Source of the DNA: Excoecaria cochinchinensis
Lineage: Eukaryota > Streptophyta > Magnoliopsida > Malpighiales > Euphorbiaceae
NCBI GenBank assembly: GCA_947683425.1
Contig: CANTUQ010000035.1
Span: forward strand, 6,805,001-6,869,000
DNA length: 64,000 nt
Reading direction: 5' to 3'
The position numbers and the translations under genes are program-made. Positions 34,701 to 45,934 of the stretch are shown here, piece after piece (within the stretch, counting starts at the first letter, position 1; each line of letters opens with the position of its first letter). Under the pieces are notes generated by a model. The model did not search any database and was not told the origin of the DNA. It saw only the letters and a program-made list of their open reading frames with translations.

Positions 34701-35681
34701 CAGATTTACATACCAAACAATAAATTTCCCAAACTCACATACCTTCCATTCAATCCTAATCATGCATTACTAACACATTTACCCATATCAATCATGCATA
34801 TACACATGCCAAAACACTCAAAATTCCAGAAATTTAACAATACAAACACATTGACAACCTAAGTGAGAATTAGGGCAAAACAACTCTCAAAGTCAAATTC
34901 ATCCATCAAAGCTTCCAAATACACACACTCAAATACAACTCCCAAACCTGATTTCTTTGTAGCTTCAAAACCCAATCTTCACCTTCTCTTTACTCTTGAG
35001 CTTTCTCTTGAAAACCAAAGCTTGCACAAAACCAAAACCCACAATTACTTTTTTGAAAACCTCAACTTAAATAAAACCAAAGAAGAAGAAGATCCAAACA
35101 CAACATTCAAAATCTAACCACTTACCTTCTCAATCTTGCTCCAAGTCACACCGAGCCAAGAGAGGAAGAATAACTAACGGGGAAGAAAGAGAAAAAGAGA
35201 AAGAACGGGAGAGAGAGAAGAGCCCCAACATGAATTCTGCTCTCCCCCTCTTTCTTCTTTTCCTTTATCTCCTTTCTCATTAATTGCTCAACCACCACAC
35301 CACTTGTCAACTTCCTATAGGACCAAACACTCCACTTTTGACTTAATCACTCATTGCACCATACACCATCCACACACAAGCATCTCTTGAATAAAAATCT
35401 TCAAGGCACCAAACTTGAGCCACAACAAATCATTCTTTAAAACCCACATACATCCATGGCACCATACATGCAAACCCACACTATAAAACCTCTTAATCCA
35501 CTTATATCCTACTTCCATACACTATAAGCACACTCTAATATTTCCCTTCTTAACATGCTTAATTAATTACTTTGCCATTAAATCCTTATTATCCAATCTT
35601 CCTCAAGCACAAATTACTGAAATACCCTTAAATTCTCGACTTAGCATACAAATTTCGACCAGGCCTGTTTTGGGTTGTTAC
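31796..35681 (-). mobile_element. soloM2: solo LTR, minus orientation
   Basis: 3886 bp with perfect TSD GGTAC (31791-31795, 35682-35686). On the minus strand it runs TGTAACAACCC to GGGGGCGTTACA and is the same family as soloP1 (shared CGGCGTCCTTCCAACGGGG end and GCTAAGTCG near the start). Double hairpin at 32269-32304, AGGCATGCCT block at 33494-33521, hairpin run at 33285-33460, and palindrome array at 34014-34340 of the TCGCGA type, unlike soloP1. The 3.9 kb contain no coding capacity. Confidence 0.92.
34014..34340. repeat. Palindrome array in soloM2 (TCGCGA type)
   Basis: About ten dyads such as CTGTCGCGATCGCGAC and CTGTCGCGCTCGCGACAG within 330 bases, alternating with TCGGG/CTCTGT spacers. 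The palindrome is the one used by TK1, whose LTR is otherwise a different family. Confidence 0.85.
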
Positions 35682-35686
35682 AGGTA

Positions 35687-36221
35687 CGCCTTAGGACGGA
35701 GCAAGCATACCTTAGTCAGATTGGAGCAAGCATCGAAGAAGGATTGAAGTTATATTTTGTATGTTTATGTATTTTGTATTGGCATGTATATAAAGATGGG
35801 ATTTAATTATGTGATGGTTTAGATATATTTATATATGTGAGAAATGTGACCCTACGTATGGACATTTTAGACTGTGATGAGTATGGATTTGATATTATTA
35901 TTGTTGTGCCCTTGCCGGGGCTATGGTTTTGAAATTTGCAAGTTTGGATAGGTCAAAATATAAGCCATTATGCTGCTGAAATTTCTATCAAATGAATAGT
36001 AACATTAAACACTTATAGGTCTGTGGCAACTAAGTTAATAAGTGAAATTATTGAGCGAATTTGTTAAGTGAATTAAATGATTAAGTGAATAAAAGTTTAA
36101 GTGTGGGAAAAAAATTATTATCCACAATTGGCATTAAGTTTAGATTGACCTTAAAACGATCATGGTAATCGCACAGTATTTTTAAGTCGGCAATGTATGT
36201 GTAGGGTATAAGGGTGTTATA
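35687..36221 (+). repeat. LARD-B 5' LTR, part 2
   Basis: Continues after the soloM2 insertion, matches 40944-41482, and ends GGGTGTTATA (canonical CA changed to TA). Primer-binding site TGGTATCAGAGC is at 36229-36240. Confidence 0.85.
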
Positions 36222-36416
36222 TTTATTTTGGTATCAGAGCACGGTTTAGGCAATTCTATGATCAGAGTGGGGTTTTGCTAAGTGAATGTATATACATGCC
36301 AATGAACGCGAATGTTATCTTATGTTACTGATGTATGCTTGCTCCTTGTTATAGTGTATAATTGCATCCAACCGAAGTTATAGTGTGGGTGATGGTGAGA
36401 GTGGGCTTCAGCCAGT

Positions 36417-37596
36417 ATGGGTCGAGCCGAGGCTCCACAGTAGCAGGCGATATCTTCGGTAATGCCACCACCACCTCCTCCGCCGCAAGCTGAATTTCTG
36501 AATACAATAGCGGATTTTATTCAGCATCGCATATGAATGGAACAGGCCCAGCAGCCACCACTGCTAGTACAACCACCTGCTCCGCCTTAGAGGAAGCCTA
36601 TTTTGGAGCAGCTAAAAAAGATGGGAGCAGATGATTTTTATGGTCATGATCCGATGACACCTGAGCAAGTAGAGGAGTGACTATTCAAGATAAAAAAGGT
36701 TGTTTGAAATATTGCATAGCCCGCCCGAGGAAATATTTGAGGGGATTGTTGCTTTGTTGCAAGGTCCAACTTATTTCTGGTGGGATTCAATGAGGAAGCA
36801 TAATCCCGCAAACTAGTTGACATGGGAGTATTTTCTAGACCAGTTTGAGAAGAAGTATATTGGAACAAAATACAAATCTTCAATGTAAGATGCCTTTTGG
36901 AGATTGAGGCAGGGTAACAAGACTGTGGCAGAATATGAGAGAGATTTTGAGCGGTTAAGTGCTTATTTAGATGTTCTGAGGACGAAGGAGAGAATGCTGG
37001 AGAGGTTTGAGCGGGCTCTCCATAACTGCATTAAGCAGATAGTTGGGGGCCAAAGACACCTGGATTTGAGATCACTTGTGGCAGTTGATATTAAAGTTGA
37101 GGCAGCGCAGATAGATGAAGCTGATAGACAGGCTCGGTTCCAACAGAAGAGGAAATCGGGTCAATCCAGTGGTACCGAAAGTCAGAGTAAGAAATTAAAA
37201 GGGGCTTCTTCCACATAATTTTACTCTAACAACTTTTGGCTGCAGTCAGCAAAATCCATCTGGTAGCAATGTACCGGCTACTTCAATTGCTAGTGTATAG
37301 AAGGGTCAGGATAAAACTACTATACCTACTTGTGAGCATTGTAATAGAAGGCATCCTGGGGAGTGCTGGAGAATAATCGAAGCTTGTATTAAATGTGGAT
37401 CTATGGCACATTTCTGAAGAAATTACCCGAGAACTCAGTCAGTAGCAACCCTACGTACTCGAAGTCAGGTGCTGCTTCTCATGGAAAAAATTGTAAAGGC
37501 AAGCAAGAACAGTCAAATGCCCGAGTATATGCTGTAAAAGCTAAGGAAGATCAGAACACTTCAGAGACATCCAGTGGTAAGATTTATAAATATTAA
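36417..37596 (+). pseudogene. gag: LARD-B gag, multiply broken
   Basis: From ATG 36417 (MGRAEAPQ) the frame shows a proline-rich N-terminus (MPPPPPPP), KKMGADDFYGHDP and HDPMTPEQVEE, broken by TAG, TGA, TAG and TGA stops. After a frame change, 36904-37218 keeps a Gag capsid segment (GNKTVAEYERDFERLSAYL) ending in a basic QSKKLKGASST region. A degraded zinc knuckle (CEHCNRRHPGEC, then CIKCGSMAHF) lies near 37330-37420, and ARVYAVKAKEDQ, normally just before protease, is at about 37520. Gag belongs to the same Ty3/gypsy lineage as TK1 but is clearly diverged. No protease or pol follows. Confidence 0.85.
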
Positions 37597-37642
37597 GCTT
37601 TTATATGTTGATAAAGTATAGTTATCGATGCATGTGATAGAT

Positions 37643-37681
37643 AAATTTCGAGGATGAAATTTTCTTTTAGTGGGGGAGAAT
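37643..37681 (+). other. Pre-tract hairpin and polypurine tract, LARD-B
   Basis: AAATTTCGAGGATGAAATTT (37643-37662) then TTTTAGTGGGGGAGAAT directly before TGTAATGGCCC. The hairpin has one G-U-type change (CG to TG). Confidence 0.85.
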
Positions 37682-38371
37682 TGTAATGGCCCTAACATTG
37701 GCTTAGAAGTAATAGTGAATGTCTACAGTGATCACAGTGTAGAGTAGTGTATTAAGTGATGTTAACAGTAGTGAAGTTAAGCGTTAAGTTTACTTGAAGT
37801 ATAGCAATCCCGGGAAAGATGACCTCGGGGTAGCTATACAGCGGACCCAGCGGTCGATTTTTAGAAAAATTATTATTTCTCAAAAATGATCTGTGGGTTG
37901 TCAGGAGTCTAGTGGCGAAATTTGAGCTAACAACAGAGTCAAATAGGCCTCCGAAAGTCATTCTGAAGCTGACCTCTAGTTCAGTTCAAATTGAACCAGG
38001 GTTTGATTGAAATTTGACTGAATTTTTAAAAATAGTTATTGAGCTCTAAAGGGGGTAGTGTGGGAAGTGTAAAGGCATAAAATAATTTTTTGTAATTTTT
38101 GACAGTATTAGAATTGGATTTTACGGCAAAACAAAAAGTGATTGAATCGGACCGATTTAAGTGAACCGGGTGATAAATGGACTCCGACTGAGCTAAAAAT
38201 TTTTAGGGAGGCTATTTTTTTTGTTTTAAGAATGACTGAATTGGTTAGAAGTAAAAATATGGTGAGGATCACATAGATGCTGTGAAACCGTGAAAATAAA
38301 CCAAAAAACTGATATTTTGGTTAAAATCGGTCGGACCACTTCGGTTGGACCTATTTGGTTCAATTATGGAC

Positions 38372-38379
38372 TATATAAG
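38372..38379 (+). promoter_or_regulatory. TATA box in LARD-B LTR
   Basis: TATATAAG followed about 30 bases later by CTCTTGG and then a CT-rich stretch. This is the clearest core promoter in the window, at about 690 bp into the LTR. Confidence 0.6.
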
Positions 38380-38625
38380 GGAGGAAATGGCTGGATTTCT
38401 CTTGGTAAATCAGCCATTCCACCACCTCTTCTTCTCTTTCCAAAATCGAATGGGTTTTCTCATCCTCTCCTCCATTTTTCTTCAATTCTTCTCAAAGGTC
38501 TCCCCAAATTTCAACCTCCTAGATTAATTGTAGCTCCTCTATAACCTAATAGAAGTGATTGGAGTCCATTTAGAGCACTAGAAGTGGAAAAAATTAAGAA
38601 TACAAAGTTTAGGTCAAGTTTTGAG

Positions 38626-38757
38626 GTAAGAGATTTAGGTGTTTTTAATTAAGTTTATTTTTCCCTATGGGTGTTTTCAAGGGTGTAGAGTTCATTTATG
38701 ATGTTATTTTGTTAAAAGGAAGCTTGGTTTTTATGATATGTGGACTTTTCAATTCAG
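38626..38757 (+). other. Candidate leader intron in LARD-B LTR
   Basis: TTGAG/GTAAG at 38626 and CAATTCAG/CC ending at 38757 bound a T-rich 132-bp segment about 250 bases after the TATA box, with a purine-rich GGCAAAAGGAAAG segment following. Position and size parallel TK1 and TK2. Confidence 0.45.
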
Positions 38758-39829
38758 CCATGGTAGGTAATCAAGTTGATGAAGGAGTTTCTCAAGGCAA
38801 AAGGAAAGAAAGGGAAGCTTAGAGGAGTGTAGAGCAAGAATTTGAGGTTTGTGGTTACTCAATCCATCTATTTTCATTGATTTATGTTGAATATTAGGTT
38901 ATGTCTAAGTATGGGTATGAGATAATGACTTGATTACTTAAATCTAGCTTGATATTCATGATTAATGGACTTAAATTTGTGTATAAACATCCTTAGATTA
39001 AACTAAAACACATTGGTATGAAATCCCTAAAGTAGGATAAATAGTAACTTAAGGAATTCATCATGTTTATATAGGTTAAATTGCTTATAAATGATTGTTA
39101 TAATATATATAACATGTATAATGTATAATGGAATAGTTAATAGATTGCAAAACAAACTTAATGAATTTGTATCAGCTTGACCGAATGGATTAATATGGAA
39201 ATTAATGGGATAAGTTGTGTAATATGGCTTGTGATTGGCATTTATAACATGTATAACATGTGAAGAGGATGATTAAGTGGTTAAATGGAATTAAAATAAA
39301 CATAATGGAAATCTAACCCTTTGGCCGAATGGTATATGGTGCATGATTAAAGTGTATTTTCATATCTAATGGCATATAAAGGCATAAAAGGGCTAAGTAT
39401 TAACAAATGAGTGTGTATACAAAATTGTAAGTGAAATTGATGTGCATGTCGAATTGTGCATATCGATATAATATGATATTTATATGAATTTTGATGAATT
39501 ATTGCCCTTAGTGGTTGTCTGATAGTGAAATCGAGTGCAAGATATAAATGGCTAGCCATAGGGACGTCAATGTATGTCGCGGAGCAAAGTCATAGTGACT
39601 TGCAAACTTAGACTAATGACGGTCTATATGTCAGTGTAGTTTAAAGTTTATGTATAGAATCGTCGGAGTGTAATTTGGCACCCTAGTGCCACTCCGACAC
39701 TACCGAAGTGTAATTTGGCACCCTAGTGCCACTTTGATAGGTTAGGCCTGTCAAGCCCAGTCCCGCATATCCACTCTAGTAATAACTACTGGATGTTACT
39801 GGGGGCAAAGTTGAAAGGAATTGATTTAA

Positions 39830-40860
39830 AAGAGATTCATTGAAAAATAAAGTGAATAAAGATTAATGAAAGGACTAAATTGAAGAAAATAAAAATTCTA
39901 AGGGTTAAAACATAATTTACCATGAAAATGAGTGATTAGCGGATTAAATATATATATTATAAAATAAAAAGTGAGTAATTATGGAAGTATAATTGGTTAA
40001 TGGCATAATTGTAAATAAAGTGAAAAGAAGGACAATATAGTAATTTGAGAATAATACGGGGGTATTTTAGTAATTATGTAATTAAATTGACTAAGATAGT
40101 GATAAATAAGAAATTAAAAGAAAACAGGATTAAAGTGATAGAAATAGAAAGTTTGAGGGTAAAATTGTAATTATGTACTTAATAGGTAAAAATAGTGTTA
40201 AATAGGTGAAAAGTGTAATTAAAAAGAGTAATTATGTAAATGAGTGATAATGTAGGGACTAAATGGTAAATTTGCCTTAAGTAGGTAGAAAATGATAAAG
40301 TTAGGTAAAAAATGTAGTTATAAGGTAATTTTGATAAAAATTGAGGTTAAAAATTGAGGTTAAAATGGTAATTTTCGTATAAAAGTGATAAATTAGGGAC
40401 CTAAATGTAATTTGATAAATTTATAAGGTTAAAAGTGGAATTTTAGTGTAAAAAGGGTAAATGGGCAATTAAGGGTAATTAAGAAGGGTAAAAATGGAAA
40501 AGAAGTTTAAATAAGGTTGAAAGTGTAAATAAAGAATAACTGGGTAAAATAGTAATTATATATAAAAAAAAGAGGACATAAATGGAATTAAGGTAAAAGA
40601 AGGAACATGGATGGTATTATGGTAAAAGTGGGGACATAGATGTAATTAATAGAAAAGTTAAGGGTAAGAATGGAAACCAAGGAAAAAGAATAAGGACAAA
40701 AATGTAATTAGTGAAATAATAAATTTAATAAAAGGATTTAAATGTATTTAGTGAATAATAAGGTTAAATGCCTAATTATGTGGATAATTTAGTTGATTAA
40801 TGGAATAAATAAGAATAAAATAATTAATAGAATTAAATAGTAAAATTTAAGGAATAATTA
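39830..40860 (+). repeat. C-depleted, quasi-periodic A/G/T region in LARD-B LTR
   Basis: Roughly 1 kb with very few C on the plus strand, made of loosely repeated words such as AAGGGTAA, GGTAATTT, TGTAATTA and GGGACTAAATG at 15-30 base spacing. Also present in the 5' LTR (30700-31720). No ORF. Confidence 0.7.
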
Positions 40861-41639
40861 ATTTGTTATGGAAATTTATGGATGTGTAACCACCACTGGG
40901 CATATTAATGCTCAACATGTAGTTTATTTTGATTACGTGTAGGTACGCCTTAGGACGGAGAAAGCATACCTCAGTCTGATTGGAGCAAGCATCGAAGAAG
41001 GATTGAAGTTATATTTTGTATGTTTTGGTATTTTGTATTGGCATGTATATAAAGATGGGATTTAATTATGTGATGGTTTATATGTATTTATGTATGTGTG
41101 AAACCTGACCCTACATATGGACATTTTAGACTGCGATGTGTATAGATTTGATATTATTATTGTTGTGCCCTTGTCGGGGCTGTGGTTTTAAAATTTGTAG
41201 GTTTGGGTAGGTCAAAATATAAGCTGTTATACTACCGAAATTTCTATCAAATGAATAGTAACATTAAACAGTTATAGGTCTATTGGCAACAAAGTTAATA
41301 AGTGAAATTGTTGAGCGAATTTGTTAAGTGAATTGAATGATTAAGTGAATAAAAGTTTAAGTGTGGGAAAAAAAATTATTATCCACAATTGGCGTTAAGT
41401 TTAGATTGACCTTAAAACGATCGTGGTAATTTCACGGTATTTCTATGTCGGCAGTGTACGTGTAGGGTATAAGGGTATTACATGGCTTGTTGAAGGAGAG
41501 AATTGATGCTTGGAGGAGGGAACAGAAACTCAAAATTGAAAGAAGAAAGGAAGAAAATGAAGAGAATTTGAGAGAAACCGGAAAAGGAATATGAACAAGT
41601 TAAGTCAAAATGAGGACTCAGGTTTGTTTAAATTCGAAA

Positions 41640-41835
41640 TTCCTGTGTTGACACGATGGTTAGGTTTTCATGACCACCGTGTTAATGGCTTGTAGATTAA
41701 AACTGCGCAACACACACGGTGGTCACAAAAACCTGACCACCGTGTAAAATGCCATTGGAATTAATCTGGGCGCATAACATGGTGGTCACATAAATCTGAC
41801 CACTGTGTAAAATGCTACTGGAATTAGAAGTTATA
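41640..41835. repeat. Dyad cluster CACGGTGGTCA...TGACCACCGTG in AT1 interior
   Basis: Three loose dyads (for example CACACGGTGGTCAC, then TGACCACCGTGT about 11 bases on). The same words recur in the AT1 LTR at 46850-47060. Confidence 0.75.
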
Positions 41836-42089
41836 CGATAACACAATGATCATTTATTTATAACCAGAGTGTCATATTGCAATTCCAAAAAAATATTCAC
41901 CAGAAGAAAATTCACACGATTGCACTATTAAACTCATTTGCAAATCTCAATTACAAATAAAATTTAGACTCTCAAAAATTAATGTAGCCACTTATTTCAA
42001 AAATTAAACAACAAACAAGATAAAACAAAAAACTCAAAACATAAATAGATAACAAGAAAACAAAAAGAAAGAGATAGAAAAGTTCTAGT

Positions 42090-42380
42090 TTATTGAGTCC
42101 CAGCTCGACTCATGTTACTCTTGGGCTGACGAGCTTGTGATCCAAACAATGGTCTTTTTGGCCCCTGCTCTTCGTTATCCCTCATCAGCAAGAGAAACAT
42201 GTCGAATGCTACCAAGGTAGGGAATTCCAAGTCTTCGATGAAGTACAACTCCACCTTGAGCTTACTAAAAACATAATCCTCCAGCTCTTCTGGCCTAAAT
42301 ATATTTCTCAAATTGACTGAATTCAGTGCTTCCATTTGAGAATCGCGCAACTCTTGCTCCTTTGGTGTAATATCCTGCAC
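42090..42380 (-). CDS. Unidentified 96-aa ORF in AT1 interior
   Basis: Starts MQDITPKEQELRDSQ and ends SNMSRAGTQ; mostly acidic with a hydrophobic centre (VAFDMFLLLMRDN). No Gag, protease or zinc-knuckle motif is visible. It lies downstream of the ORF at 42619-42891 on the same strand with a different frame and a gap, so the two may be pieces of one decayed reading frame. Confidence 0.3.
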   Translation of the reverse strand: MQDITPKEQELRDSQMEALNSVNLRNIFRPEELEDYVFSKLKVELYFIEDLEFPTLVAFDMFLLLMRDNEEQGPKRPLFGSQARQPKSNMSRAGTQ

Positions 42381-42618
42381 AGAAAAATTTAAGTCAAGTT
42401 CTACACAGACATAAGATTTGTCATCAAAAATAGTTGGCTACTCTTTCTCTTCATGTGACCATTCTAAAAATCTTCTAAATTTGTTGTAACTATCATAGGT
42501 GCATGACTTAATTCGCCACCATCACTTTGATCACTTGAAGAAACAATTAAAAGCTCCAACTTGGATTCCAAATTTTGGATCCCCAATTCTTGGCCCCTCA
42601 ATAGATTCTCTTGATTTT

Positions 42619-42891
42619 TTATCTTCTCCTCTTGATAATTAATTGTAGCCTTCGATTTCTCATTTTTCGCTTGGATTGTTTCTCCCGGCTTGTTATGTAG
42701 TCTAGTAGAACTTTGACTTTGGAAGAGTTAGACTCTTGTGATTCCAATGGAGAGTAAGGATCTTCAAAGGACAGTGAATAGGTGATTGGTGAGGGTGTAC
42801 GCAATTGTCGTAAATCTTGCATCTCCCTCATCAAATCATTCATTTCACCTCGCAAAAGGGCAAACTCATAGTCTTGGATATTATCCCACAT
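42619..42891 (-). CDS. Unidentified 90-aa ORF next to AT1 primer-binding site
   Basis: Starts MWDNIQDYEFALLRGEM about 125 bases after the PBS-like site, the normal place for a gag start. It is predicted helical, with a heptad-like LRGEMNDLMREMQDL region, then SPITYSLSFEDPYSP and a lysine-rich end. I do not recognise it as Gag. It may be a non-canonical first ORF of a non-autonomous element. Confidence 0.35.
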   Translation of the reverse strand: MWDNIQDYEFALLRGEMNDLMREMQDLRQLRTPSPITYSLSFEDPYSPLESQESNSSKVKVLLDYITSREKQSKRKMRNRRLQLIIKRRR

Positions 42892-43013
42892 CCTCTTAAA
42901 AATACCTCAAAATTTTCCTACAAAGATAAACACCAAATTAACAAAGAAAAATAGAAATCTCAGACTAACTCAACTAAAGATATGAAACAAACAATAATGT
43001 TTTTCCCCAGCAA

Positions 43014-43020
43014 TGGTGCC
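43014..43020 (-). other. PBS-like site of AT1
   Basis: TGGTGCC (minus: GGCACCA) lies six bases from the LTR border TGATCGG at 43027. A different primer from the tRNA-Met site used by all other elements here. Confidence 0.5.
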
Positions 43021-43146
43021 AAAAACTTGATCGGTGTTTAGTAAGTGTACTGAATTGACAAGTAATATAGTGAGTATAATTAAAGACCCGCAAATAATCC
43101 AAGGGAAAAGGGATTGTCATGTTAAATATCTATGGTTGAGTGAATT

Positions 43147-45934
43147 TGTAACACCCCCATACCCCCTGGAAGGATATCGGGGAGCCACGCGGACACATAC
43201 GTATACATATACATATACATAGACTAGCGAAAGTGATAGCATTAAACACATCCATTTAAGAGTAATAAAATAAAATAATACTACACTAGAGCCCAACACG
43301 TATTTCATATTAACCACATATATACATGTTCATCTTACAACTTGTTTTCATTTAACTTTACATATACATTTACATGTGATTCCTTTACTTGTATTACATA
43401 ATGATGTTACTCAAAACATCACCAACTCTATCTCTAACTTATACAAAAAGATATAGCAAAACTGCTAGTGGCCTTGACCCGCAGATGCACGCTCTCACTG
43501 GTCCGAACCTGTACCTACACGGAAATAAACATCCGTGCTAAGCGATAACGCTTAGTAGGGATGAAAATAATGCAAAGGTCAAAGTCACATATAAATCACA
43601 CATCTCATATAATAATCAAATAGCTCATGCATATAACCTCTACACTTGTACATATCTTTATTCAAATAGACAATAATCATGTGTCCACATTCATGTAAAC
43701 ATATACTTGTACATAAAATTGTCATGTATTTAAAACATTACTCTCCTGTACTATAACATTTATTCAGAGCAACACTTTTAAGCTTTTAATGTTTACTATA
43801 CAATATTAATAAGCCTGAATTCCTTTCATGGTGGATACGGGTAACTCTAGATACTGTTTACAGTATCTTAGAGAATTAACTCAAACTCTATGTGATACAC
43901 AGGGTATTCCAAACTCTGGGCACAATTAAGGCCAACTCTAGTAGCTGCACTCTAACCCTTTATAAGCATGCTTATCTATCCACTATAATGGTAATCAGGC
44001 TCAATAAACCACTCACACACACTATATATAGATATCAATTCATCAAGATAATTCAAATGCATTCATCAAATTCAGAGGCACTTATCTCATGTACCATTTT
44101 TTTATTAATCATGTTCATTTAATAATACTAATCATGCAAGAGTTTTAAAAGATAATTTTAAACCAAACACGGACCAAATGGTGATATGCAAAACTCATCT
44201 AAACATATAACAACTCAAAACAGAAGCAATAGATCAAAACAGGACTAACAGAGAAGGAGAGGGCATGAGCACTACTCGTGCTCCTTGAGCACGACTCATG
44301 CTCACTCTCTCCTCTTCTTCCTCTCTTGGAGAACATCTCGTGCTCCCTCTTCTTTTCTCTCTTATTGAGTATGACTCGTGCTCATGAGCATGACTCGTGC
44401 TCCTGCTCCCTCTTCTTTCTCTCCTGGAGCATGTCTCATGCTCCCTCTCCCTTTTCTCTCTAGTTGAGCATGACTCGTGCTCCTCCTTCCTTTTCTCTCC
44501 AAGGCGTGCTACTTAACACGATTAGGAAAACACCAAAATTTTGAAGAACGTGTTTCTGTCACGATCATGATCGCGACCACTGTCGTGCTCGCGACAGATT
44601 GCTCCGTCAGGAACCTTTAGGAGACTACTTCTTACCTCAAACTTGCATCGTCAAAACTGTCCTCTAATCCTCATTTTTAGGCAACACTTTCTCATAACAA
44701 TTGTTACCTAGGAAGTTAAATTTCAGATCATTTGGACATCTAAAACTTAAGATATGATCTAAACAACCTATACTGTTCAAGTAACCCGACCCAAACAGGG
44801 ACGCTACGGTTTTAGCAAATTTTCAGGGTTTTAGCAAATTGTTAGGGTCTTAGAGCAAGAATTTGCTCAAGGTTATTTCTGGGACTTTTGTAGCCAATGA
44901 AGTTATGGTTCTATTGGATCAAGAATCACTCAATTCAGAGGTCTATAACTATACTTATGACAAAAATATCACACATAGGTCATATAACAATTAAGCAGAA
45001 TTTGCCAAATCAAACTTTATCATCAACACACACACTCAATTGATCAATTCACATACTTATAAACATATATACACATATCATAAGCACCGCAAGCAATCAA
45101 AATGAACATCTAACAAATATACTCTAAAAGAACAGTTGAGCTAATTAAAGCTCATCAAGCATCTCTCTATTCAAACATGTCTCTATTCAAACATATTTCA
45201 TGTAAACACATGCAAGAATAATAAAATCACACTCGATCCCTACCTCTAGGAAGCTTGAACTCTATGCTCTATTCAGCTCCAACCTTGTCCTTTTCTTTAT
45301 CGAATCTCTTGTTCATAGCTTCCACAAATCATATAGAAAACACTTGAGTTAAACTTCTTCTCACTTTAAATCAAAAATAGAAAGAAAAAGGAGGTCAGAT
45401 CAGAAAACAAATCCAACTTACCTTTTCTCTTACTCTTCAAACCAATTCAAGAGGTTATGTCTCTCAAAGAACAAAGCAAATGAAGAAAAAAAGAAAAGAA
45501 AAGAAAAGAAATGGCAAGGCAAGAGGAGTACAGGAAAATCCAAGGAAAAGAAAGAAAATGAGATAAACAAAGGCAAGGCAAAAATGAAAAGGAAGCAAAG
45601 TGGCTGGTCAATGCTCATCCAATCCAAAGACTTGTCATAAAAGCCCAACCAACTTCACTTAATGCCACTTACCTCAATTAATCCATCTCAATCCAAAAAG
45701 TCCCATACCAAGTGTCACTCCCCTACAATGCCACTTGTCACTCCTACGACGCCACGTGTCCGATACACATCAAATAATCCAACTCAAATAGGCTTCTCGT
45801 GAAGCATTCTGTCGCGCTCACGACAGAACCCACACACAAGGCACTTACTCAAATACACTCTCTTATACACATAGACTCTTGAATTCTCGAACAAAAATTT
45901 CGACATTCTACTAGGGCCAAATCGGGTTGTTACA
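43147..45934 (-). mobile_element. soloM3: solo LTR of the HostA LTR family
   Basis: 2788 bp, perfect TSD GAATT (43142-43146, 45935-45939). Double hairpin at 43518-43555, degenerate AGCATGCTTATCTATCC block near 43966, GAGCACGACTCGTGCTC-type array at 44260-44520 plus TGTCGCG dyads at 44555-44600. Related to the HostA LTR in both ends and order, but with a different palindrome. Confidence 0.9.
44260..44605. repeat. Palindrome array in soloM3 (GAGCACGA...TCGTGCTC)
   Basis: About eight copies of GAGCA(C/T)GACTC(G/A)TGCTC between CCTCTTCTTTCTCT spacers, then a pair of TGTCACGATCATGATCGCGA / CTGTCGTGCTCGCGACAG dyads. Two palindrome types thus coexist in one LTR. Confidence 0.8.

Larger units (their letters stand above)
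30199..41482 (+). mobile_element. LARD-B: second large-LTR element with decayed gag
   Basis: 3' LTR 37682-41482 is 3801 bp. The 5' LTR survives only from a point equal to 39344 onward (30199-31795 and 35687-36221), its first ~1.65 kb having been lost at the TK2 junction. The interior is about 1.46 kb with PBS, a broken gag and PPT, and no pol. No TSD can be checked because the left end is missing. Mobilisation in trans is inferred. Confidence 0.85.
37682..41482 (+). repeat. LARD-B 3' LTR
   Basis: TGTAATGGCCC to GGGTATTACA, 3801 bp. It holds a TATA box, a candidate intron, GGCACCCTAGTGCC palindromes (39675-39735), a C-depleted ~1 kb and a decayed double hairpin (40896-40938). Confidence 0.9.

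Noticed and set aside
38290..38544. 84-aa plus-strand ORF in LARD-B LTR
   Set aside because: Lies across the TATA box and pyrimidine-rich leader; serine/leucine/proline composition reflects CT-rich DNA.
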